Notes: generated by a model from the letters alone, not told the origin. DNA of 64,000 nt from Saprospiraceae bacterium (GCA_016709995.1 JADJLQ010000003.1:434001-498000); one strand, 5' to 3'. Positions 42,416 through 52,645 are shown, numbered from the stretch's first letter. Translations and numbers: made by a program.

Positions 42416-43939
42416 TTAAGGTGTTTTCCTTGCTTTGTCTGCAATCATATTCAAAACTGCTTTATCATCCCACGCCTGAGTATGACCAGCCATCGGGGTG
42501 AAAGAAATAGTGGCATCTGAAGCAGGATGTTCGGTCTTTTCCAAAAACTTTTGTAAGAATCGGGTGGCAACATTGGAATATAATCCATCCATATCGCCGG
42601 TCCATATCCAAATCTTTCCCTGTAATTTTGGTCCGAGTGTGGCCCAATTTTTTTCAAGTATTTTTTTCAAATCAAAATTTTCCCATTGTAGGGCAATCTG
42701 ATGATCAATCTTTCCAGTCAGGGGGTCAAATAGGAGCGAAGGAAGATCGTCTTTTCCCCGGGGTCCGAAAACGGCATTGTAGGCACCAAATTGGCCTCCG
42801 GAAATTCTGTAATCATTGGTGCTGCTAAAAACATTTTCACGGGCTATCCAATCTTTCATTGAATAGGTAGGCTCACCGTAAATGGTCCTTTTGCCAGGTT
42901 GGAGGTAGCCATATTTATTATAGAAAATAGTGGAATCATGATAAATGTCAATCAGACCGAAATGTTCAAAATCAACCGGATCAGGACTATAGGACCAGGT
43001 ACCATCAAAAAGATCCGGATAGAAAATTTGTAATGCCAGAGCAACCCAGCCTCCCGTCGATTTCCCTGCGAGGTATCTCCTGTTGGATTGGGGATGGTAA
43101 CGAACTAACTTTTCAATAGCAGGAATCAATTCTTCAGTCAGTGCTGTGCCACATGGCCCGTTGTTGGCTGAATTTAACTGGTAAGTGTCGCCGTATGGTC
43201 CCTTCGAATCCAGAAATACATAGATCACCTGAGGTGCTTCTTTTGTAAACCACCATTTGGAAAAGTTTTCGTCATTGATCATGCCATTGATGGCGCTATA
43301 CTTGCCATTCAATCCGGGAACCCGGTAACAAATAGGATACGATTTTGTTGTGTCATTAAAATAGCCCGAAGGAAGCAGCATAGTTGCTTTCAGATATTTT
43401 GGTTTTCCAAAGAATGCAGACAGGTATTGGCTTTGGATCTCAACGGTTTGGACAAATGGATGATCAACGATCACTGCCGGCGATATTTGATTATTTAATT
43501 GAAGATGCAGGGACGCTCCATTGATCAATGAAAATGAATCTACATCACTATATAAATTCCCTACTGCATTTTCATTTGCGTCATCCAGGTTTTGTTTATA
43601 GGTCACCTGGTAATAATATTTTTCAGATAAATGTGCAGACAAATCTTCCAGTCCGATGGCCAGGCTGTTTTTATGGCGGGTATCTATCACAAAAGATTTG
43701 GAAGGATCCCAATGTTCGGGTGTTATGCCAATCGCAATCTCTGACCGGTTTCTAGGCTCCCGGTTATTCAGTTGAGTTATGTGAAAAGTAAGGCGCCCAT
43801 CTTTTTGAAAGTCATTACGCAATGCTGCCGCCACTTCGACAGTGATTTTTAACTGAATATTCTGCTGGCAAATAGCCTTTACAATAGACTGACTTAGCAA
43901 CAGTATCAACAGGTATCTCATCATAAATTTATAAAACAT
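42416..43939 (-). CDS. Secreted esterase, alpha/beta-hydrolase (esterase D / CE1-like) fold
   Basis: The 507-aa protein has a signal peptide (YLLILLLSQSIVKAI) and an N-terminal beta domain of about 160 residues. The catalytic domain begins YLKATMLLPSGYF. The nucleophile elbow YLAGKSTGGWVAL gives S294; the acid is probably in WTGDMDGLYSN, and the His is in MAGHTQAWDD close to the C-terminus. This is the arrangement of feruloyl or acetyl-type esterases (CE1-like) and S-formylglutathione hydrolases. In this locus deacylation of a decorated glycan is most likely. It follows the GH28-like gene with a 119-bp gap. Confidence 0.78.
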   Translation of the reverse strand: MFYKFMMRYLLILLLSQSIVKAICQQNIQLKITVEVAAALRNDFQKDGRLTFHITQLNNREPRNRSEIAIGITPEHWDPSKSFVIDTRHKNSLAIGLEDLSAHLSEKYYYQVTYKQNLDDANENAVGNLYSDVDSFSLINGASLHLQLNNQISPAVIVDHPFVQTVEIQSQYLSAFFGKPKYLKATMLLPSGYFNDTTKSYPICYRVPGLNGKYSAINGMINDENFSKWWFTKEAPQVIYVFLDSKGPYGDTYQLNSANNGPCGTALTEELIPAIEKLVRYHPQSNRRYLAGKSTGGWVALALQIFYPDLFDGTWSYSPDPVDFEHFGLIDIYHDSTIFYNKYGYLQPGKRTIYGEPTYSMKDWIARENVFSSTNDYRISGGQFGAYNAVFGPRGKDDLPSLLFDPLTGKIDHQIALQWENFDLKKILEKNWATLGPKLQGKIWIWTGDMDGLYSNVATRFLQKFLEKTEHPASDATISFTPMAGHTQAWDDKAVLNMIADKARKTP

Positions 43940-44058
43940 ATTTGTAATTCTTCATAATATGTTCCAACCTTTTGCAGCTTCCAAATGCCTGCAAGTAAAG
44001 CACTGCTTTGGTGGGATAGATTTCCCGAAAATGAAATGACTGCACTTGCACTGGCTTA

Positions 44059-45651
44059 TTAATAATTGGTCTTCGATATTGCTTTGTCCTGGCTCACCGG
44101 AATCTTAAGATTTTTTATAGCTACTCCCACAGTGTTGTTTAAAAGGATCATCGGCATTTCTTTGGCGCTAGGGATCTGTATATCTGTCAATTCAATTTTT
44201 TTTACATCATCTAACACCAATGCAGGCCTGAAATCATCTTCTTTAAAGCTGATATTAAAATTTTTGATGATGATTCCGACCGCGTGACGCATATACAATC
44301 CCCATGCGGGCAATTCACCAAACATAGAAAATTCGGGATAACCCGCTTCGTTTTCAGGAATGGAACCGATAGCCTTCAAAGGAATATATGCGATTTCTTT
44401 GTCTGCTCTGCCGCCAAAACTGATGGTTATATTTTCTAAAGTGACATCTTCCACCGGATATCCCGGGATGCCCACGATGGAAGATGGGAGCAAATTATAT
44501 GGAAGATAGGGGTGGCCGTATATATGATAATGGGAGGGTCGTACCGGCATTTTGTCTGTGCCGGGCCTCAAGTGGTCCGGTGGACCTTCAATCGGATAGC
44601 CCTGATCCGGCTTGTACAGTGGGATATCTGCGACCAGGTTAGAGATATGGATGCCTTTTAAACTACCTACTGCACCTGATTTGTTTCGATGCCCACGACG
44701 AATAAAAATAGCATTGCCTGTGTTGGTAGCCGATACATTTTTAATAATGATATCCTCCATATATCCACCATCCACAGATTCAAGTGCAATCGCAGATCTA
44801 TAGGTATCATAAACAGTTAGGTTGCTGATTCTAAAATTTCTGAATCCCCCGTAATTAGCAGTACCGAATTTAAGTCCGTTGGCACTGGAGCGCAAGATGC
44901 AGCTATCGACCACGATGTTTTCACAAGATGCATTAGGATTTTCAGATTTAAAACAAAGTGCATCATCAGATGAATTGATCATACAGTTAGTGATGCGTAC
45001 ATTTTTAGAATCAGTGATATCCAGCCCATCATTGTTCCAATAAGCTGTACTCTGCACAGTGATTCTATCTATCGTGACTCCATCGCATTCACGGTAATCC
45101 TGCACCCAGTTAGAGGAGTTTTTTAAAGTGATTCCCGTGACTTTGACTCCGGAGCAGCCCTTAAAATATACGATTAAAGCCCTACCTGTCTCTGGTCTTT
45201 TGACCAACCAAACAGGATTGTCTTTTAATTCACCACTGCGCAATTTTTTAAATACATCTACCATCAATTCCTGGCCCTGGCCATCAAGGATGCCTTCGCC
45301 AGAGATAGATATATTTTGTTGATCGTGCGCCAAAATCAAAGCGGCACGTTGGCCAATTTTGAGGTAGTCATTGGTAGAATGTGCACCTAGAAGGCTGGCC
45401 CCCAGCGATAAATGCAAATCTACCCCAGACTTTAAAAATAGAGAGCCGGTCATAAAATTGCCGGGCGGGACGACCACACTACCGCCACCTTTCTCCGCTA
45501 CCTGGTCAATTAATGATTGGATTATTTTTTGATTGTTAGTTCTGCCATCAGCTACGGCCCCGGCATCTGTAATCAGCACTACTTTACCCTGGGACAGCAG
45601 CAAGTGAAAAGTAAAGAGGATGAAAAGAATTGTACTGTATAACCGAGTCAT
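44059..45651 (-). CDS. GH28-like right-handed beta-helix enzyme
   Basis: The 530-aa protein has a signal peptide (MTRLYSTILFILFTFHLLLSQ) and a pectate-lyase-fold solenoid. The entry GAVADGRTNNQKIIQSLIDQ and the solenoid with NNDGLD (206-211) and SSDDA (227-231) match the GH28 catalytic Asp positions. The third usual motif, G-H-G, is replaced by SANGLKFG (256-263), so a catalytic-site His is missing; related rhamnogalacturonan-type and GH28-like proteins vary here. The enzyme most likely cleaves galacturonan or a related uronic acid link, but activity is uncertain. It lies 43 bp downstream of the first sulfatase. Confidence 0.75.
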   Translation of the reverse strand: MTRLYSTILFILFTFHLLLSQGKVVLITDAGAVADGRTNNQKIIQSLIDQVAEKGGGSVVVPPGNFMTGSLFLKSGVDLHLSLGASLLGAHSTNDYLKIGQRAALILAHDQQNISISGEGILDGQGQELMVDVFKKLRSGELKDNPVWLVKRPETGRALIVYFKGCSGVKVTGITLKNSSNWVQDYRECDGVTIDRITVQSTAYWNNDGLDITDSKNVRITNCMINSSDDALCFKSENPNASCENIVVDSCILRSSANGLKFGTANYGGFRNFRISNLTVYDTYRSAIALESVDGGYMEDIIIKNVSATNTGNAIFIRRGHRNKSGAVGSLKGIHISNLVADIPLYKPDQGYPIEGPPDHLRPGTDKMPVRPSHYHIYGHPYLPYNLLPSSIVGIPGYPVEDVTLENITISFGGRADKEIAYIPLKAIGSIPENEAGYPEFSMFGELPAWGLYMRHAVGIIIKNFNISFKEDDFRPALVLDDVKKIELTDIQIPSAKEMPMILLNNTVGVAIKNLKIPVSQDKAISKTNY

Positions 45652-45694
45652 TGTCCTTTGATGTTATTTGACTTGAAAAAGCAAAGTCATTGAA

Positions 45695-47248
45695 TTAATT
45701 TTTATCTGGTTTTACCCCAACTTGCAAGGCCCACTTCGTATAGTCATCGATCATTTTTTCTACCATTTCAGGCTTTGCGTCAGTGAGGTCCTTCGATTCA
45801 CAGGGGTCGGATTTTAAGTCATACAATTCCCAATGCGGATCCTCCTGATCTTTGACCAATTTCCAATCTCCCTGGCGAATGGCTTTATTGCCTTCATGTT
45901 CCCAACAATAGGTCCTGGTCGGAGCATTTTTGTTATTCCACAGGAAGGATAAGCTCTGCCCGGGAAGATTTTTTGGTGATGCACCGGCTATTTCAAGACT
46001 GGTTGGTAATAAATCGATGACATGTCCTATGCCATCCTTGTATCCTTTCTGAGGTTTTATTTTGGCCGGCCAATGGATGATGCAGGGGGTGATGATACCA
46101 CCTTCATGAAGGAATCTTTTATATTTTTTGAACGGTGTGTTGGACACATTGGCCCAGGGTGTATCATAGGTCACATAGGATCCTCGTGCTCCAATTTTTA
46201 CGTTTGAGTCATTGAAATTTCTGTTCGCCACATTTTCAGCACAGCCACCATTGTCAGAGATGAATACGATCATCGTATTGTCAAATTGCCGATTAGATTT
46301 TAAAGTTTTGATTATTCGGCCAATATTCTGATCCATTCGATCGATCATCGCGGCGTAGACTGCCATTTTTCTAGTCCAGGTTTTTTGATCTGTAGCGGTA
46401 TCCCATGCAGGTATATCCTCCGGCTTTGGCGTCAGTTGATATCTTTTATCGATCAATCCAAGATCTTTCATTTTCTGATATCGTTTTGCCCTGATTACAT
46501 CCCAGCCTTGAGTATATAATTTTTCATATTTGACTATATCGGACTCATAGGCATGCAGCGGGAAATGCGGGGCGGTATAGGCCATGTATAAAAAAAATGG
46601 ATTGCCAGGATGATCCTTTTTTTGTGCATCAAGGTATTCAATTGCATGATCTGTAAATGCGTCAGTCATATAATATCCTTGAGCAGGTGGAGTATATTCG
46701 TGATCATCCAATACGATGTGCCGTTTCCCTATTTCCTGAGGGATGATCTCGTAATAACTGGAGGCTCCTGATATTAAGCCGAAGTAATGTTCAAAACCGC
46801 GGGTACGAGGCCAATGATCCTCCCGTTCGCCTACATGCCATTTACCAGTCATATAAGTATTGTAACCGATCTTTTTTAATTCCTCTGCAATGGTCGGATA
46901 AGTATCATTGAGGAATCCCTGGTAAGGGCCGGGTTGTATAGGTGCTTTGGCTTGGGTGACCATTTGACCCATCCCAACGGTGTGAGGATATTGTCCAGTT
47001 AAAAGTGAAGCCCGGGTGGGACAGCATCGGGCATTATTATAAAAACTTCTGAGCTTAATTCCGTTATCGGCTAGCTTATCAATATTAGGTGTCCGTATTT
47101 CACCGCCATAGCAGCCAATATCTGAATAACCCATATCGTCAGCCATGATGAATATAATGTTAGGGCGGTTAATCTGCTTTCCTGTTAATGATTGATGGCC
47201 GCAATTTGCTAATAGATACGCTGCTATCAATATAACTGAAATCTTCAT
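45695..47248 (-). CDS. Sulfatase (FGly-dependent, S1 family) lipoprotein
   Basis: This 517-aa S1 sulfatase has a lipoprotein-like start (ILIAAYLLANCGHQ). The metal site is in IIFIMADDMGYSDIGCYGG (Asp pair), and the sulfatase signature reads CCPTRASLLTGQ (C75-x-P-x-R), so C75 would be converted to formylglycine by an anaerobic or aerobic maturase not in this window. TGKWHVG and FISDNGGCAE complete the active site. It is one of three sulfatases in the locus, each with a different signature (CCPTR, CSPSR, CTPTR). It lies 4 bp after the enolase-like gene. Confidence 0.92.
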   Translation of the reverse strand: MKISVILIAAYLLANCGHQSLTGKQINRPNIIFIMADDMGYSDIGCYGGEIRTPNIDKLADNGIKLRSFYNNARCCPTRASLLTGQYPHTVGMGQMVTQAKAPIQPGPYQGFLNDTYPTIAEELKKIGYNTYMTGKWHVGEREDHWPRTRGFEHYFGLISGASSYYEIIPQEIGKRHIVLDDHEYTPPAQGYYMTDAFTDHAIEYLDAQKKDHPGNPFFLYMAYTAPHFPLHAYESDIVKYEKLYTQGWDVIRAKRYQKMKDLGLIDKRYQLTPKPEDIPAWDTATDQKTWTRKMAVYAAMIDRMDQNIGRIIKTLKSNRQFDNTMIVFISDNGGCAENVANRNFNDSNVKIGARGSYVTYDTPWANVSNTPFKKYKRFLHEGGIITPCIIHWPAKIKPQKGYKDGIGHVIDLLPTSLEIAGASPKNLPGQSLSFLWNNKNAPTRTYCWEHEGNKAIRQGDWKLVKDQEDPHWELYDLKSDPCESKDLTDAKPEMVEKMIDDYTKWALQVGVKPDKN

Positions 47249-47252
47249 ATTA

Positions 47253-48452
47253 TTACTTTTTTAATAATTTCATTCCAAAGCCTGGGGAATCCGACACTTT
47301 TATCTTGCCGCCTACAATCGGATAATCACCATAATCTATATCATCCGAATTACAGGTTACACCTTCAACGGTACAAACGTTTCCAAGTCCGGCAGATAGG
47401 TGAGTCGTATAGTTTGTTTTCAAACGGTCTCCCCAAGCGTGTGGGCTTGAAAGCATATTGATTTGTTTCAATGTTGTCATCAGCTTTATCCACTCCGAAA
47501 AACCGTAGCCGTAGGTATCGGGTAAAAAAACATTCATTATTTGTTCTTTTCCCAATTGAAGGCAAACATCGAAATCAGGATTGGCTTCTCCATCTGCGTA
47601 ATATGTTTTTTCAAAGCCGTTTTTATTCATCCAGGTTCGAAGTTTTTGTCCTGCATTAATTTCTTCCCTAAAGGGTTCTTCCACCCAAAACAAAGAAATA
47701 TCGCCAATTCCTGACATAAACCCAATGGTGTCTTCTAAGCTATACATATCGTTGGAATCGACTAATAATTCTACCTTTCTATTTTTAAATGAACTATGTA
47801 TTAAATTCAGTACTTCAATATCTTTTTTAAGACCTTCGTCGTGTGGATACCAACGACCACTCCTGCCAATTTTTACTTTTAACTTACGATATCCATAATT
47901 GTAGTCCCATTCGCAGTTTTCAAGTATTGTATCCAACCCTTTCGTTTCATTTCCTGGGTTCAATTCATCTAGGTAAATCATTCCGCTGTAAATGGATACT
48001 TCTTTCGGTCCACGGTTTCCTATTAGCTTGAAAACAGGTTGATTTAATATAACGCCCATTAAATCATGCAGCGCAAAGTCAACCCGTCGGTCTAATCCGT
48101 CTGCTATCCCCTTTTCAGGCTTTACAAGATCCGAAACCTTTTTGTTTTGAAGTAACGGGAAGAGCTCTTCTGCTTTTTTATCTGAAAGCCCCCATCCCAT
48201 TGCTCCCTGACGAGTATAAATTTTTAAAACTGTACATTTTTTATGCTGGCCGTGATAATCAATTCGACCGTTTCTTCCTACAAAGCGTGGCCAACTAAAA
48301 TCAATGTCCACTAATTCACATTTGTCGATGATGTGCTTTTCAAGCTCCGCAATTTGTATTTGGTTTTCGTTTTTATTAGCCCAGGCATGAGGTAATACAG
48401 TCGTTCCGGCAATTGCAGTTCCCGATAGTTTAAGAAAATTACTGCGTTTCAT
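47253..48452 (-). CDS. Enolase-superfamily (mandelate racemase/muconate lactonizing-like) protein, apparently exported
   Basis: The 399-aa protein has the enolase-superfamily capping domain and barrel. The base pair KVKIG (after YRKL), metal ligands D in ELLVDSNDMY, E in FWVEEPF and E in YADGEANPDF, and the His in SSPHAWGDRL are all visible. Such enzymes dehydrate or isomerise sugar acids and are normally cytoplasmic. This one begins MKRSNFLKLSGTAIAGTTVL, a Tat-like export signal with a degenerate RR (KRS). The gene is richer in A+T than its neighbours (sampled lines of 20-40 % GC against 45-47 %). It lies between two sulfatases with gaps of 4 and 69 bp. Confidence 0.8.
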   Translation of the reverse strand: MKRSNFLKLSGTAIAGTTVLPHAWANKNENQIQIAELEKHIIDKCELVDIDFSWPRFVGRNGRIDYHGQHKKCTVLKIYTRQGAMGWGLSDKKAEELFPLLQNKKVSDLVKPEKGIADGLDRRVDFALHDLMGVILNQPVFKLIGNRGPKEVSIYSGMIYLDELNPGNETKGLDTILENCEWDYNYGYRKLKVKIGRSGRWYPHDEGLKKDIEVLNLIHSSFKNRKVELLVDSNDMYSLEDTIGFMSGIGDISLFWVEEPFREEINAGQKLRTWMNKNGFEKTYYADGEANPDFDVCLQLGKEQIMNVFLPDTYGYGFSEWIKLMTTLKQINMLSSPHAWGDRLKTNYTTHLSAGLGNVCTVEGVTCNSDDIDYGDYPIVGGKIKVSDSPGFGMKLLKK

Positions 48453-48521
48453 TCGGATTATATTTTATAGGTTTTTCATCCACATTTTTGAAAATATATA
48501 AAAGACGATTTACAGAATGAT

Positions 48522-50120
48522 TTAATTCTTAATGATATATTTCTCATTGTATTTCCCGCGCTCTTTAAACCCTTCAAACGGACGCATCAAACCAAACCTG
48601 GGGTAACTATCGAATATATCTCCATGGTCTGTCATTCTTGGATCACTTTGACTTATGAGTACCTTTTCTAACACGGATTTTAATTTTATGCGGACTTTTT
48701 GCATTTTTTTGTCCCTGGATATATCATGCAAACAATAAGGATCCTTGTTGATATTAAACAATTCTTCTTCCGCTCTTTTCTCAAAACCTAACCGAAACAA
48801 CTCAGGGAAATCCGTTTGATGCTGGATCATATAAGCTTTGGTCGGTGAGTCATCAATATCTTCGTACCCTAACTCAATAGGTTTTAGATTTTGATCGTCT
48901 CCCTGCGAGGCTTGATGCTGAGGCGCCGGGTCACCCACAGGCCATCTTTCGGACTTAAAATTTTTGACATACAGATAGTCTTTTGTTCGCACAGCTCTGG
49001 CAGGATAGCCTACATTGTCAGGTCGTGCGTGCGTGTGTCTTTCTCTTCCGGTAAAAACAAATTGTCTTGAATGGTCTACCTCCCCGGATTTATTTTGATT
49101 AAATATGGGTAACAATGATTTGCCGGCAATACCCTCAAAATATTTGATCTGTGCGAGATCTAAAAAAGTAGGTGCCAGGTCAATTAAGCTAACCATGTCA
49201 TTGACTTTTCGGTTTTTACCGTTCACCATTGGACCACAAATTGCCAAAGGTACGTGGGTGCCGAGTTCTTGCAGGTTGGCTTTGGCATAAGGGAATGGCA
49301 TACCGTTGTCAGCAGTTACTACCACGAGCGTATTATCTAACTCGCCTGCAGCCTCCAGGAGTTGTAGCATTTTACCAAGTTGAGTATCAAACCATTCAAT
49401 CTCCAAAGCATAGTCTAATAGGTCATTTTGAACTAAGGGAGTATTTGGTAAAAAGCCGGGGACCTTAAGTGATTCTGCCGTCTTGCCTACAGCTGCCCCG
49501 GAGCCTGCTTCATAAGTACGATGAGGTTCATGGCCTCCATACCAAAAAAAGAAAGGTTTGTCAGCTGGTTTTGCATCCAGAAAATCTTTAAAATTTGCGA
49601 CATAGTCTATATTGCTGATGCCCGTAGTCGGTTTGCTGGCCAATTCCCTTTTATTAAATTCTGGTCCAACCGGGTTCCGGTTCCAGCCGGCATCTTTAAA
49701 ATTACCAGGTCCCCATGGTTTGCCTGTAAAACCCAGGAAATAACCCGCCCCTTCTAAAGCGTCAGTAAATACCGGAAACTTTTTTGGAAAATAACTGGAA
49801 TGAGTTCCTGCTTCTTCTAATTGCCATATTTGTCTTCCGGTCAGTATAGCTGCCCGCGAAGGACTGCATTGTGGTGCAGCGACAAATGCATTACTAAAAA
49901 GGATGCCGTTGGAAGCAATTCGATCAAATATCGGTGTACGAAATGTGCTTTGTCCATATATAGAGGCATGGGGAAAGGATTGATCATCAGCGATGGCAAA
50001 CAATATATTGGGTGGACGGGTGATCGTTTTTTGCCAACGGGGTAGGGGCATGTTTTGTTGAAAAAACACGACTGTCATACCACCTAAAAATATCCATCCA
50101 AAGAATTTTTTCATATGCAT
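48522..50120 (-). CDS. Sulfatase (heparan N-sulfatase-like, S1 family)
   Basis: This 532-aa exported sulfatase has a hydrophobic start (IFLGGMTVVFFQQNM), the metal-binding ILFAIADDQSFPHAS, and the signature QCSPSRAAILTGR, placing the formylglycine at C85. The combination DDQSFPHASIYG plus EEAGTHSSYFPK resembles sulfamidase-like members (S1_8 type in memory), so an N-sulfo group or an O-sulfate are both open. VVVTADNGMPFPYAKAN and FTGRERH complete the catalytic core. It follows the DUF4962 gene with a gap of 5 bp. Confidence 0.9.
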   Translation of the reverse strand: MHMKKFFGWIFLGGMTVVFFQQNMPLPRWQKTITRPPNILFAIADDQSFPHASIYGQSTFRTPIFDRIASNGILFSNAFVAAPQCSPSRAAILTGRQIWQLEEAGTHSSYFPKKFPVFTDALEGAGYFLGFTGKPWGPGNFKDAGWNRNPVGPEFNKRELASKPTTGISNIDYVANFKDFLDAKPADKPFFFWYGGHEPHRTYEAGSGAAVGKTAESLKVPGFLPNTPLVQNDLLDYALEIEWFDTQLGKMLQLLEAAGELDNTLVVVTADNGMPFPYAKANLQELGTHVPLAICGPMVNGKNRKVNDMVSLIDLAPTFLDLAQIKYFEGIAGKSLLPIFNQNKSGEVDHSRQFVFTGRERHTHARPDNVGYPARAVRTKDYLYVKNFKSERWPVGDPAPQHQASQGDDQNLKPIELGYEDIDDSPTKAYMIQHQTDFPELFRLGFEKRAEEELFNINKDPYCLHDISRDKKMQKVRIKLKSVLEKVLISQSDPRMTDHGDIFDSYPRFGLMRPFEGFKERGKYNEKYIIKN

Positions 50121-50125
50121 CTGTT

Positions 50126-52645
50126 TTAGCGAACTGGAGAAATTGGCTCATCGCCCCTTTCTGAAAATTTTATCTTGCCTTCTTTAAACTCTATCAATTT
50201 AGAACTATTATTTATTTTGCCCTGGAATACTTGCTTATTAAAGGAGATGTCATTGCCATATGCTTCAAATGCGGTATTGAGCGAGGCAGAACGTATCGAT
50301 AACTGAGGAGGTAAATCATTTGAAACGGAAGCTTCGATTTCCCAATCTCCCACAATTATTTTTGTGATACCCGCCAACATTTCATTTTCTTTAAATGGTA
50401 GAATTTTGGCATCAGATTTATTCAGTTGGATTACTGACAAAAATCGAATCGCAGCTGTTTTCTGCTTGTTGAAGGCTTTGAGGTGCCATTGATCATCATT
50501 GTATTTTTTTGTACGCATTCCATCATAATTTCGATAAAAGACTGCAGGGACATCAAATTTATTGGTCAGGTTCCATGAAAGTGGCTCCGAGCTCCATAGT
50601 TTTCCTGCACCTTTGGCACCTTCGGTACTGGCTGTAAAAGAATGGTGTACAGAGTCCAAAGTCATATGTTGAAGATTGTGGATTAGCCAGGACCATTGAG
50701 CTGCTTCAGTAGATTCCAATTCGTCATATATCACCACTATGCCGGGCTGGAGCAAAACTATATGTCGAAAGAATTTCTTCATGTGATAGTCTTCTTTGGT
50801 CTCGGTGCTTTGATAAGCATTTGAAGCGTCTCCTTTGACATATGCCAGCAGATCGCATTGCAAAAACCGGGTAAAAGAACCGTATGCTTCGGCGCTGTAA
50901 GGTTGGCCTTCGCCATTTATCAATATACCATTTTGGCTTTTCGTGTGTTTGCTCCACCCAAGTCGGTGAGGGTCGTCCATCGCTACTTTATACCCGGTCC
51001 GGTAAAACAGGCGTTTGCCACCAACTAAAATATTGAAGGTGTTTTGATCACTCAGGATATGACCATATGCGCCATAGGGGCTGGATCGCATAGATACCAT
51101 GATATCTTGTTCAGGTTTGTCCGGCGCAGTGTGTAAGGAAGCCACACCTACTTCTTTTGATATGGACGCCATAGGCCAAAGCAAGGTGTCTGTATTCAAC
51201 GTTGACCCTATAGTCTGTGGGTGAGTCAATCTATACCAACGCAAAATTGGTTCTTTGGATAAGTCCAAACCCGGATTACTTTTTAATTGACGAGCATACC
51301 AGGTGAATTTTGGATTTTGAGTCAGGTCAGCCATCACTTCTGCAAAAGCTGCATAACTGGCCGGAGGTCCAAACAGTTCTTCTGTATTATCACCAAAGCC
51401 ATCGGCGGAGGATCGGGGAGGTACATGATAGATCAACCAGTCGGCTACCTGTGTATACCAGGGATGAAGGTTGATAAAATCAAAACCTGTAAATATTTTA
51501 ATCTTATCCGGTATATCTATCAGTGTCTCCATATTCATCTGGAAATAAGAAGCACCTTCTGCCCATCCGCCATCCAATCCGCCCAATATAGGTGCGCGGG
51601 CTAAAAATAATTCATAGCTATATGTAAGCCACTGAGTTGCCTCAGGCTCATGACCGTACAGCGCAATGGATGTTTTAAAAAATTCGTTCAGCAGTAATTG
51701 CCAGACATGACCACTCAACACTTTTGATTCGATATTATTCACCCAGGTTTTATAGAAGCCCGCAGCTCTCACGCTGGCGGCTTTTAATAATTTGGCTCTT
51801 TGCTCCGGCATTAATTGATCATAAAATGTGTCAAATACCAGCGCCATATCATACATACAGTTGCCATCCGTAAAATCCCGTGATCCGGAGATGCCCTTCG
51901 GATCCCATTGACTTATTTCAGTAGCAATTGCTATCGCTTTGTCTGCATAAGCCTGGTGACCTGTGAGCAGATATGCCTGGCACAAAGTCAATACCATTTT
52001 ATGTACCTTATTGCCTAGTCCGACGGTGGCATCCTGTTGGATTTTGTTGTTCTGTTTTTCGTCAGATGATAATACCAGCGGCTGAGCGTCTTTTTCAGTT
52101 AGGATCTTTTGGGTCATTACTTTGTCTGCTTCAGCCAGGATGGATAAAGCATCTTTTTGCTTGCTCATCTTTGTGATTTCCTGGGAGGGATTGTTGAGTA
52201 ACACTCTGGGATGTGCCTGTGGCACCTGCTCGAGCAGTCTATCGGTAGTCGGCGAAACAATACGTATTGACTGGTCAGTGACGATAAAATTTTGAATGGC
52301 TGACCATGTATGCCCCTCGGCTTTATACCTCCAATACCAGGTACCATTCCTAAGTATTTGGTGTGGATTGAAAAATGCTCCTGTCAAATCTTCAGTATGA
52401 ATCAAGTTTTTGTCTGTAAAACTGGAATCCTGTGATAGCTGTACGGCATAATTCACCCCACGGCCTTTGAGATAGGGCCACCTCAACAAAGGTGCATTGA
52501 TGGCTACCTCGATTCCATCAGCGGGCACAGTATGTTGAAGGAACATGGTGTGAATGGCCTTGGTTTGTGCATGGATAGGAATTGCTACCCATGCCATCAG
52601 AATAAAACTATAAATGAACTGTTTCAAAATCATTTTTTTATGCAT
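50126..52645 (-). CDS. DUF4962/heparinase II-III-type polysaccharide lyase-like protein
   Basis: This 839-aa secreted protein starts with a signal peptide (FIYSFILMAWVAIPIHAQ). Residues about 30-135 form an Ig/fibronectin-like DUF4962 region (LLRWPYLKGRGVNYAVQLSQ, GTWYWRYKAEG). A helical toroid of about 150-470 (GSRDFTDGNCMYDMALVFDTFYD, GHVWQLLLNEFFKTS, GGWAEGASYFQM) and a heparinase II/III-like beta-sandwich (GAYGHILSDQNTFNILVGGKRL) follow. This is the architecture of several uronic-acid-cleaving lyase families (PL12, PL15, PL17, PL37 and others). The exact family is not assigned. It likely supplies endo- or exo-lytic attack on an acidic backbone. Upstream lies a repeat-rich 152-bp region. 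Confidence 0.8.
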   Translation of the reverse strand: MHKKMILKQFIYSFILMAWVAIPIHAQTKAIHTMFLQHTVPADGIEVAINAPLLRWPYLKGRGVNYAVQLSQDSSFTDKNLIHTEDLTGAFFNPHQILRNGTWYWRYKAEGHTWSAIQNFIVTDQSIRIVSPTTDRLLEQVPQAHPRVLLNNPSQEITKMSKQKDALSILAEADKVMTQKILTEKDAQPLVLSSDEKQNNKIQQDATVGLGNKVHKMVLTLCQAYLLTGHQAYADKAIAIATEISQWDPKGISGSRDFTDGNCMYDMALVFDTFYDQLMPEQRAKLLKAASVRAAGFYKTWVNNIESKVLSGHVWQLLLNEFFKTSIALYGHEPEATQWLTYSYELFLARAPILGGLDGGWAEGASYFQMNMETLIDIPDKIKIFTGFDFINLHPWYTQVADWLIYHVPPRSSADGFGDNTEELFGPPASYAAFAEVMADLTQNPKFTWYARQLKSNPGLDLSKEPILRWYRLTHPQTIGSTLNTDTLLWPMASISKEVGVASLHTAPDKPEQDIMVSMRSSPYGAYGHILSDQNTFNILVGGKRLFYRTGYKVAMDDPHRLGWSKHTKSQNGILINGEGQPYSAEAYGSFTRFLQCDLLAYVKGDASNAYQSTETKEDYHMKKFFRHIVLLQPGIVVIYDELESTEAAQWSWLIHNLQHMTLDSVHHSFTASTEGAKGAGKLWSSEPLSWNLTNKFDVPAVFYRNYDGMRTKKYNDDQWHLKAFNKQKTAAIRFLSVIQLNKSDAKILPFKENEMLAGITKIIVGDWEIEASVSNDLPPQLSIRSASLNTAFEAYGNDISFNKQVFQGKINNSSKLIEFKEGKIKFSERGDEPISPVR

